Assembly (NCBI GenBank): GCA_015489285.1
Contig: WGAA01000258.1
Span: 1-13,529, forward strand
From: Anaerolineae bacterium
GTDB taxonomy: Bacteria; Chloroflexota; Anaerolineae; JAADDB01
Direction: 5' to 3'
Length of the DNA stretch: 13,529 bases
Shown here: positions 1 to 5,935 of the stretch, piece by piece
Layout: the number at the start of each line of letters is the position of its first letter
Numbering within the stretch: the first letter of the stretch is position 1
The notes under the pieces: model-generated
What the model was told of the DNA's origin: nothing
What the model saw: only the letters and a program-made list of their open reading frames with translations
The model's database searches: none
Program-made: the position numbers and the translations under genes

Positions 1-807
1 GATCCCTGGCGGTCCCACACGGCCAACGTGGACGCGTTCCTGCGAGTCCATCCGGTGTCCCCCGCGGTGGCGACGCAGCTCCGCCGGGGGGCCGCGGCGG
101 CCGACGCGGGGCTGGATGCGCGTGCGGCCGCGGCGTTCGTCCGGGCCCTCGGGATGATGGAGGACACGGAGGGGCTCCTGGATCTGGGGTATGTATTGCA
201 GGATCTGGGATACCCCCAGCTGGGTATTCGGGCGGCTTCCCGCGCGGTGGACCGGGCTTCGTATGAGGCTCAGGCGCTCCCCCTGGATTACTGGCGCCTC
301 CTGTACCCGACCCCTGCGCCCGCGTACATGCGGGCTGTCGCCCGGGAGTTCGCCATTCCCGTCCCGTTGCTATACGCGGTCATTCGCCAGGAGAGTCATT
401 TCACCGTGGCCGCGACGAGTGTGGCCCAGGCCCAGGGGCTTATGCAGATCATCCCCTCTACGGCCCGTCTGGCCGCGCGGTGGTTGGGCCTCCACGTTCA
501 GGACGAGCGGGACTTCTATCGGCCCACGGTGAACGTGCGGTTGGGCGCGTACTACCTCGCTACCGTGTTGCGGGAATTCGACGGGAACGTGGTTTCGGCC
601 CTGGCCGGGTACAACGGGGGGCCGGGGAACGTGGTCCGCTGGCGGACCCTCTACGGCGAGGACGATGACCGCTTTATCGAGCTGATTCCCGTGCTGGAGA
701 CGCGCGTGTACGTGCGGGAGGTCCTTCGCCAGCGAGCCGTATATGAGCGGCTGGGGGTGGGGAATTCCGCCCCCCGGCCGGCTAATCCCCCGGGCTCAGT
801 TCCCTGA
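1..807 (+). CDS. Soluble lytic murein transglycosylase, C-terminal part (5' end outside the window)
   Basis: The frame is open from base 1, so the gene starts upstream; a GTG at 28 is only an internal valine codon. The visible part is an alpha-helical region followed by an SLT (Slt70/MltE-type) catalytic domain. The catalytic glutamate is in IRQESHF (codon 391-393). It is followed by the family motifs GLMQIIPSTA, ALAGYNGGPGNV and the C-terminal ELIPVLETRVYVREVL. Enzymes of this family act in the periplasm or outer cell wall space, cleaving the MurNAc-GlcNAc bond of peptidoglycan non-hydrolytically to give 1,6-anhydro-MurNAc ends. The N-terminal helices resemble the superhelical U-domain of Slt70, but too little is visible to be sure. 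The last 26 bp overlap, tail to tail, the end of the minus-strand histidine kinase gene. No functional link with that operon is apparent. Confidence 0.9.
   Translation, partial: DPWRSHTANVDAFLRVHPVSPAVATQLRRGAAAADAGLDARAAAAFVRALGMMEDTEGLLDLGYVLQDLGYPQLGIRAASRAVDRASYEAQALPLDYWRLLYPTPAPAYMRAVAREFAIPVPLLYAVIRQESHFTVAATSVAQAQGLMQIIPSTARLAARWLGLHVQDERDFYRPTVNVRLGAYYLATVLREFDGNVVSALAGYNGGPGNVVRWRTLYGEDDDRFIELIPVLETRVYVREVLRQRAVYERLGVGNSAPRPANPPGSVP
754..775. terminator. Imperfect G/C hairpin between converging genes
   Basis: A G-rich run (754-757) pairs with a C-rich run (772-775) around the self-complementary centre GGAATTCC (761-768), with two mismatched positions. It lies inside the last codons of the transglycosylase gene and just past the stop of the opposing kinase gene, where a bidirectional stop would be expected. 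There is no T-run on either side, so this is a weak call. Confidence 0.25.
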
Positions 808-2410
808 GCACCGCTCGGCTGGGGCGTGGGTGGGGGACTTCCACCCGAATGAGCAATCCCCCACGGGGGCGATTCTTCAGGGTGAGGCGCCCGCCCAAAA
901 GGGCCACCCGTTCGCTGATGCCGAGGAGACCGTAATGTCCCTCCCGGGAGGCTGCTGCCAGGTCGAAATCCTCGGGGAGCCCGCGGCCGTTGTCCGCGAT
1001 GGTGATGGCCAACATGCGTGGCGACGTGTGGTGGATCTGGATGTGGACCTGAGTGGCCTGGGCGTGTTTCCACACGTTGTTCAGCCCCTCCTGAACGATG
1101 CGGAAGAGGGAAAGTTCGATGGGCTCGGGAAGCCGCCCCAGGTGTTCGTCCACATCGAGGGTGACCTGTATCCCCGTTCGCTCTTGCCAGTCCCTCGCGT
1201 ACGAGCGGATGGCTGCCCCCAGGCCCAGGCTGTCGATGGTCGGTGGCCGCAGATCCCCGCAAATGCGTCGCACCTCCGTTATCAGCGTGCGGATGTCCTC
1301 CCGAACCCGGCTAATGTCCTCCCGAACGGGAAGGGGGACGCTTTCCGCCTCTCCCAAGTCCTCCAGCTGGTAGTTGATGCTCAACAGATCCTGGATGATC
1401 TGGTCGTGGAGTTCGCGAGCCAGGCGTTTCCTTTCCTGTTCCCGTTCCGTGAGAAGGCGTCGCTGGGCTTCCTGGAGCGCACGATTTGCCTTGTCCAGGG
1501 CAGCGATTTGCAGGGAAAGCTGTTCCAGCAGTTGCTCCCGCAGGGACGTCTGCGCGGCCAGGTCCTTTTCCAGCAGGCGTTGTTGGTGTCTCAGCTTTTC
1601 CGCCTGCTCTCTGGCCCGATAGTAGCTGTCCAGCGCCCAGATGATGGGGGTCAATTCCCGCCGGTCGCTCATGCCCACAATGGCCGCAACCACCTCTTCC
1701 CGGGTCGTCTCGTCGGTCGGCGTCTCCATGACGATGTGGCCTTCCCGGAGGACCAGGAGACGGTCCGCAACGGCGAAGAGGTGGTCCAGGTTATTGCTGA
1801 AGAAGAGGACGGCCGTCCCCTTGTCACGCCACGCTTCGATTAGGGTGAGGAGTTTCCGCTGGTAGGGGGAGCTGAGCAAGGCCGTGGGGTCGTCGATGAC
1901 GATGAGCTTGGCCGCCTGGATCAGGACTCGGGCAATGGCGACGAGTTGGCGTTGTTCGGGCGAAAGGTAGGCGACGTGTTCCCGCAGGGACGGGATGTGG
2001 GCTTCCAGGGTGGCCAGGGCTTGTTCCGCCAATTCGTCCATGCGCTTGCGGTTCGGTACGCGTAGCCACCGAAACCGTGAGGGCCATCCCAGCTCCCGCC
2101 CCAGGAAGATGTTGCCCGTGACATCCAGCGAGTCGGCCAGGACGGGGCTTTGGGGGATGAGTTCGATGCCTTTGTCCCGCGCGCAGAAAGGCCAGGGAAG
2201 GACGGTTCCCTCCAGCTTGAGATACCCGTCGTCGGGGGGCATGAGGCCCGCGATGATGGAGGCCAGGACGGTTTTTCCCGCACCGTTCTTTCCGGCGACC
2301 CCGACGACCTCCCCGGCCTTCACCTCCAGGGTCACCCCCCGCAGGACGGGGAGCTTTCCGAAGGATTTGACGATGTGATGAACCTCCAAGAGCACGTCGC
2401 TCGCACTCAT
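782..2410 (-). CDS. ABC nucleotide-binding domain (RbsA-type, degenerate) fused to a NarX/DegS-type histidine kinase
   Basis: This 542-residue protein has no membrane segment. Residues 1-247 match the first ATPase domain of ribose-type importers, with Walker A GKNGAGKT (40-47) and Q-loop Q87. The signature reads LSPEQRQ (149-155) where RbsA has LSIGDQQ. Walker B ends IDDP (172-175), with Asp for the catalytic Glu. The switch region reads FFSNNLD, with Asn for His. A coiled coil follows (about 260-330), then a HisKA_3 phosphoacceptor ERKRLARELHDQ (H335) and a HATPase domain with N-box EGLNNVWKHA, DNGRGLP and GHYGLLGISERV. Kinases of this type phosphorylate NarL-family regulators, and one is the first gene of this operon. 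A GGAGGAG ribosome site precedes the ATG, 24 bp after the binding-protein gene. The second ATPase domain of RbsA is replaced by the kinase. I infer a sensor kinase docked on the permease, probably unable to drive transport. Confidence 0.88.
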   Translation of the reverse strand: MSASDVLLEVHHIVKSFGKLPVLRGVTLEVKAGEVVGVAGKNGAGKTVLASIIAGLMPPDDGYLKLEGTVLPWPFCARDKGIELIPQSPVLADSLDVTGNIFLGRELGWPSRFRWLRVPNRKRMDELAEQALATLEAHIPSLREHVAYLSPEQRQLVAIARVLIQAAKLIVIDDPTALLSSPYQRKLLTLIEAWRDKGTAVLFFSNNLDHLFAVADRLLVLREGHIVMETPTDETTREEVVAAIVGMSDRRELTPIIWALDSYYRAREQAEKLRHQQRLLEKDLAAQTSLREQLLEQLSLQIAALDKANRALQEAQRRLLTEREQERKRLARELHDQIIQDLLSINYQLEDLGEAESVPLPVREDISRVREDIRTLITEVRRICGDLRPPTIDSLGLGAAIRSYARDWQERTGIQVTLDVDEHLGRLPEPIELSLFRIVQEGLNNVWKHAQATQVHIQIHHTSPRMLAITIADNGRGLPEDFDLAAASREGHYGLLGISERVALLGGRLTLKNRPRGGLLIRVEVPHPRPSRAVLRELSPGD

Positions 2411-2434
2411 GCGCCCGTTCTCCTCCCCGTGAGT

Positions 2435-3496
2435 TCAGTAGGACAGGGGGCGGAATGGATCGGGTTTGAAGGGATCGGGAAGGGGGCGGGAAAAGTCGTG
2501 GGTTTTCCACGCTTTGAGCATGGCGTCCACGTTGGAGCGGGTCACGATGTCCATACCCGAATCCAAAAAGGGAGGAAATCGTTTGTTCAACACCGTGTGT
2601 TCGTAAATGATGCGCACCGTTTCATACCCCCAGCCCCAATATTTTTGCCCCACCAGCCCGGAAAGATACCCGTCCCGCAGGAGCTCGAGTTCCACGGGCA
2701 GGGTATCGAAGGCCACGGTTTTCAAGCGGCCGGATTTTGCCGCGGCTTCCCAAAGGGGCATGGCGCCTCGTTCGGCAAAGAGGGGCCACATGCCGACGAA
2801 GAACCACCCGTTCAAGTCGGGGTGGGCCAGCATGGTCTCCTCCACCACCTGGACCCCCAGGTTGATATCCTCGTTGCTGACCGCGACGGCCACGACGTCG
2901 ATGTCGGGGAACACGGCAATGAGATCTCGGAAGCCGCGAATGCGTTCTTCCAGGTTGTACGCGCCCGGCACGCCCGTAAGCAGCGCCACCTTCCCCCGTC
3001 CCCCCATCGCCCGGACGAGGAGATAGGCCGCGACCTGTCCTGCCCGGTAGTTGTCGATACTCCAGCTGGTGAACCGCAAGCTGTTCGGCGAGTCGGAATC
3101 CCAGGTCATCACGGGAATACCGGCTTTCACGGCCTTGTCGATGGGATCACGACAGGCCACCGGGTCGATGCAAGAAATGGCAATGGCATCGACCCCTCGG
3201 ACGATGACATCCTCCATCACCCGCACCTGTTCTGCCGCGTCCGCGGATACAGGGGCAACGTAAAGGATGTGCACGCGGACGGGGCCCCGGGCGGATAGCT
3301 CTTCCGCACGTTTGAGGGCGCCCCGATATCCCAGCTCGAAGATGGGGTTGTTCATGGCTTTGGGGATCCAGGCGATGGTCAGGGTTCGCGAGGGGCCGGT
3401 CTCACGGCCCTTTGTTCCGTAACGGGCCCCCACTCCCACAATTATCAGGAGAAGCAGGATGAGAACACCCCACCGTTCTCGTCGTCGCACGCGCAT
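2435..3496 (-). CDS. RbsB-like sugar-type periplasmic binding protein (Peripla_BP_4), membrane-tethered
   Basis: The 353-residue protein begins with a basic stretch and one hydrophobic segment (about residues 10-23). No lipobox cysteine follows, so it is either an uncleaved anchor or a signal peptide cut after VGA. The rest has the two-lobed fold of pentose/hexose-binding proteins of the RbsB group, with TIAWIPKAMNNPIF at the first strand, GVDAIAISCIDP, AGIPVMTWDSD and WSIDNYRAGQ. The ligand is expected to be a monosaccharide or similar small polar compound; it cannot be read from the sequence. The gene lies 15 bp after the permease gene and 24 bp before the ABC-kinase gene, with GGTGGG as a modest ribosome site. 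With no complete ATPase in this operon, I infer that it acts as the ligand receptor of a sensory complex. Ordinary uptake is the alternative. Confidence 0.88.
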   Translation of the reverse strand: MRVRRRERWGVLILLLLIIVGVGARYGTKGRETGPSRTLTIAWIPKAMNNPIFELGYRGALKRAEELSARGPVRVHILYVAPVSADAAEQVRVMEDVIVRGVDAIAISCIDPVACRDPIDKAVKAGIPVMTWDSDSPNSLRFTSWSIDNYRAGQVAAYLLVRAMGGRGKVALLTGVPGAYNLEERIRGFRDLIAVFPDIDVVAVAVSNEDINLGVQVVEETMLAHPDLNGWFFVGMWPLFAERGAMPLWEAAAKSGRLKTVAFDTLPVELELLRDGYLSGLVGQKYWGWGYETVRIIYEHTVLNKRFPPFLDSGMDIVTRSNVDAMLKAWKTHDFSRPLPDPFKPDPFRPLSY

Positions 3497-3511
3497 GATC
3501 CCACCGTCGCC

Positions 3512-4501
3512 CTATCCGTGTTGTTCACGAGTTTTCAGGGGGAGGGAATCCACCAGAATCGCGGCAAGGAGCATCGCGCCGACGATGCCCGTTTGCCAGT
3601 AGGGGTGAACGCCCATAAGCACCAGACCGTTGCGCAGGATGTGCAACAGCCCTGCGCCGATGAGCACGCCCCAAATGGTGCCCTTCCCCGTCGTGAGGCC
3701 ACCCCCTCCCAGGATGGCGGCTGCAATGATGTCGATTTCGTAGCCCACGGCCGCGGTGGGCGCTGCCACCCCCAACCGGGCCGTCATCATCAGGCCGCCT
3801 GCCGCGGCCATGAACCCGGAGAAGGTGTAGACGAATTGCTTCAATCCCCCTATGTCGATGCCGGAGACGTGAAGAGCGGGCGCGGAGCGCCCCAGCAGGC
3901 GGATGTAACGGCCCAGGAGCGTCATGTTCAGGAGAACGGCCGACGCCAGGGTGAGCACAAGGAGGATGAGGACCGGTACGGGAATCATTAAGGCGTTCAG
4001 GTAGATGTATCCCTGGCCCAGGACGCGGAACGTGTACGGCAGGTTGCGCACGGGCCAGCCACGGCTCAGGACAAAGATGATGCCTCGCGCCACGCTCATC
4101 GTCCCCAGGGTGACGATGTACGAGGGGAGATCCAGCCGTCCCACCAGCGTGCCGTTGACATAGCCCACCCCCATCCCGGCAGCCAAACCCGCGAGGACGG
4201 CAAGGCACACGGGGTGCCCGCCCTGGAGGACCAGGGCAGCGATGAGGCCGGCCAGGGCCATAGTAGCCCCCACGGAAAGGTCGATGCCCCCGGTGAGGAT
4301 GACGACGCTCTCGCCCAGGACCACGACGGCAATCCAGGAGAAGGAGCGGGCCACGTTGCTCAAGTTCTGTGCGCTGAGGAAGGTAGGCGTGCGCACGCTG
4401 AGGAACAGGGCGAGAAGGAAGAAGAGGAGGAGAACGACCCCCTCGCGCGCGTTTAGAATTCGTCTCACCCCTCGTATTCGCCGGGGTCCTGTGTCCTTCA
4501 T
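3512..4501 (-). CDS. RbsC-like ABC sugar permease (BPD_transp_2)
   Basis: This 329-residue, very hydrophobic protein carries the signatures of ribose/galactose/xylose permeases (RbsC, MglC, XylH). These are GGIDLSVG at 71-78, the cytoplasmic segment ALHVSGIDIGGLKQFVYTFSG (209-229), which contacts the ATPase in this family, and GYEIDIIAAAILGGGGLTTGKG near 253-274. Length and motif order are normal, so nothing suggests the channel itself is degenerate. RbsC-type permeases work as homodimers in the cytoplasmic membrane. Two copies of the single-ATPase-domain kinase fusion could therefore occupy the two docking sites normally filled by the two halves of RbsA. The ATG is 6 bp past the stop of the regulator gene, with GGAG/AGGA just upstream, which supports translation from one transcript. 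Its role here could be transport, or transmembrane transfer of the ligand signal. Confidence 0.9.
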   Translation of the reverse strand: MKDTGPRRIRGVRRILNAREGVVLLLFFLLALFLSVRTPTFLSAQNLSNVARSFSWIAVVVLGESVVILTGGIDLSVGATMALAGLIAALVLQGGHPVCLAVLAGLAAGMGVGYVNGTLVGRLDLPSYIVTLGTMSVARGIIFVLSRGWPVRNLPYTFRVLGQGYIYLNALMIPVPVLILLVLTLASAVLLNMTLLGRYIRLLGRSAPALHVSGIDIGGLKQFVYTFSGFMAAAGGLMMTARLGVAAPTAAVGYEIDIIAAAILGGGGLTTGKGTIWGVLIGAGLLHILRNGLVLMGVHPYWQTGIVGAMLLAAILVDSLPLKTREQHG

Positions 4502-4507
4502 CGTATC

Positions 4508-5614
4508 CTACTCCGGTATGGCATCTTCGATGATCTGCCGCAGGGTGTTCAAGTCCAGGTCTTTCTTGTCCAGAAACGCGACGGCTCCCGCGGCAAGGCC
4601 TTCCCGGTGAAATTCCCGGTCCGGATAGGCGCTGATGAGCACGGTTCGGGCCTGGGGGCTTACGGCCCGGATCTGGCGAACACAGCGGATGCCGTTTTCC
4701 CCCCGCAAGATGACATCCACAAAGGCCAGATGGGGGCGGATCTCCCGGGCCAAACGGGTGGCATCGGCAATCGTGTCCGCTTCGTACACGTGGGCCTGGG
4801 GGTTGACACGCAAGATCATGTGGTGGAGTTGCCTCCGATATCGGACATTGTCGTCGACCACGAGGATGTTGATTTGCCGGCCTTCGTTGACGTCCCACGC
4901 GGGCTTTTCGACTCGCGGGGTAAGGGATGGCGTGGTGTGGAAGAGGTGGGGATGATGACGTACGAAGTTCACCGCTTCCAACCGGTTGCTCACACCTAAC
5001 TGGCGGTACAGACGGGTCAAATGGTTCTCCACCGTCTTCACGCTCAAGTTGAGTCGGCGGGCGATATTTTGGTTGTCCAACCCCTCGTAGAGGAGCCGCA
5101 GGATCTCCCGCTGTCGCGGCGTCAGGCCGACGGTGGTTGGGGAATCCGCACCGCTGCCGATGTACTGGAGGAGCTTGTCCAGCAGGGGCGGGGAGACCCA
5201 CCGTTCCCCCTGGAGGACTCGACGGACGGCCAGTCGGAGGTCCCCCAGGGGTTGGTCCTTCAGGTGATATCCGTGTACACCGATGCGGAAGAGGCCCTGG
5301 ACGTAGATGTCGTCGTCGTACGCGCTGACGACGAGGACCTTCATGTCCGGATAACGGGTTCGGATGACGGAGGTGTCCTCGAGGGGGTCGAAGTGGGGCA
5401 TGGTGATGTCGATGAGCAAGAGGTGGGGTACCCGGCGCTCCAGGAAGGCGAAGAGGCCGAGGCCGTCACCCACCTCACCGATGATGCGCACATCGGGCAT
5501 ATCTTCCAGAGCTTTGCGGATACCGGCACGTACCAGCGCGTGATCGTCGGCCAGGAGGAGAGTGTAGCCCTGTTCGCTCCCAACCCGATCCCGTTCGCCG
5601 CTCATTCCGTCCAT
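4508..5614 (-). CDS. REC-LuxR(HTH)-REC response regulator
   Basis: The 368-residue protein (start 5614) has three domains. The first receiver (about 17-135) carries acidic pair D23-D24, phosphoacceptor D69 (LLLIDITMP), S97 and K119. A NarL/LuxR helix-turn-helix follows (163-222, LTPRQREILRLLYEG ... SVKTVENHLTRLY). A second receiver (248-368) carries D254-D255, D300 (LAFVDVILRG), S328 and K350. All receiver residues needed for phosphorylation are present in both. The frame stays open to 5821, but that extension would cross the extended -10 promoter at 5702-5710 and looks non-coding. ATG 5614 has AAGGG 5 bp upstream and is preferred; ATG 5605 is a weaker option. As first gene of the operon it is the natural partner of the HisKA_3 kinase fusion. 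NarL-type regulators bind inverted repeats, such as the palindrome at 5764-5781. The second receiver after the DNA-binding domain is unusual. Confidence 0.9.
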   Translation of the reverse strand: MDGMSGERDRVGSEQGYTLLLADDHALVRAGIRKALEDMPDVRIIGEVGDGLGLFAFLERRVPHLLLIDITMPHFDPLEDTSVIRTRYPDMKVLVVSAYDDDIYVQGLFRIGVHGYHLKDQPLGDLRLAVRRVLQGERWVSPPLLDKLLQYIGSGADSPTTVGLTPRQREILRLLYEGLDNQNIARRLNLSVKTVENHLTRLYRQLGVSNRLEAVNFVRHHPHLFHTTPSLTPRVEKPAWDVNEGRQINILVVDDNVRYRRQLHHMILRVNPQAHVYEADTIADATRLAREIRPHLAFVDVILRGENGIRCVRQIRAVSPQARTVLISAYPDREFHREGLAAGAVAFLDKKDLDLNTLRQIIEDAIPE

Positions 5615-5701
5615 AGTGGCCCTTTCCGGTGCGTCATCGCTCCCGTACGACGGTCGGGGGAAGGTTCCGGCTGCCCCTGGGGATTCCAGCTCTGCGCTCC
5701 C

Positions 5702-5710
5702 ATTATACCA
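5702..5710 (-). promoter_or_regulatory. Extended -10 promoter of the sensor operon
   Basis: The minus strand reads TGGTATAAT, a perfect TATAAT with the TGn extension. No good -35 hexamer lies 16-18 bp upstream, which is typical of extended -10 or activator-assisted promoters. Transcription would start near 5695, leaving a leader of about 80 nt before the regulator ATG at 5614. The position argues against the longer open frame that starts at 5821. Confidence 0.6.
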
Positions 5711-5763
5711 CAGGAAACAGGTTCCCGGACTTCGGCAGTCCGTGCTTGGGATGCTGATGCCCA

Positions 5764-5781
5764 TTAGGGGAAATCCCCTAA
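5764..5781. promoter_or_regulatory. Perfect palindrome, candidate response-regulator operator
   Basis: The sequence is TTAGGGGA, two bases (AA), then TCCCCTAA: an 8-bp perfect inverted repeat of the size expected for a NarL/LuxR-type dimer. It lies roughly midway between the divergent promoters, about 80-90 bp upstream of each predicted start. Assignment to the adjacent regulator is inferred from position only. Confidence 0.5.
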
Positions 5782-5824
5782 CGCCTCTAGGGAGGATTGG
5801 GCAAGAAATTGAGGGCGTCATGTG

Positions 5825-5853
5825 TTGATCTTCCCCAACGAGGCTGGTACCCT
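5825..5853 (+). promoter_or_regulatory. Candidate promoter of the glucose-type importer operon
   Basis: TTGATC (5825-5830) and TACCCT (5848-5853) are separated by 17 bp. TGG directly before the -10 gives an extended -10 context. The -10 match is weak, which would fit dependence on an activator. The leader would be about 75 nt and ends in an AAGGAGGG ribosome site 6-7 bp before the ATG at 5936. Confidence 0.4.
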
Positions 5854-5892
5854 GGTAAGGGGGTGTGCCCCAAACTGCGCGCCCGGAGTGCG

Positions 5893-5908
5893 TGTACGGA
5901 TGTACGGT
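5893..5908 (+). repeat. Tandem direct repeat TGTACGG(A/T)
   Basis: Two adjacent 8-mers, TGTACGGA and TGTACGGT, lie in the leader of the importer operon, ending 27 bp before the start codon. They could be an operator or an RNA element; nothing else supports either reading. Confidence 0.4.
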
Positions 5909-5935
5909 GGAATTTCACAAAAAGGAGGGTGAGTC

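Larger units (their letters stand above)
5615..5935. other. Divergent control region between the sensor operon and the glucose-type importer operon
   Basis: This 321-bp gap holds no convincing gene. From left to right it contains the leader of the minus operon, an extended -10 for that operon (5702-5710), a perfect 8+8 palindrome (5764-5781), a CTAG-centred site CCTCTAGGGAGG (5784-5795), a plus-strand promoter candidate (5825-5853), a tandem TGTACGG repeat (5893-5908) and a strong ribosome site before 5936. The spacing suits one regulator controlling both operons. Confidence 0.75.

Noticed and set aside
743..1843. A 366-codon plus-strand frame opposite the kinase domain
   Set aside because: It is antisense to clear histidine-kinase motifs and starts inside the transglycosylase gene; no domain is recognisable.
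5615..5821. A 69-residue N-terminal extension of the response regulator
   Set aside because: It would cross the extended -10 at 5702-5710 and the palindrome at 5764-5781, shows no receiver-like sequence, and the ATG at 5614 has its own ribosome site.
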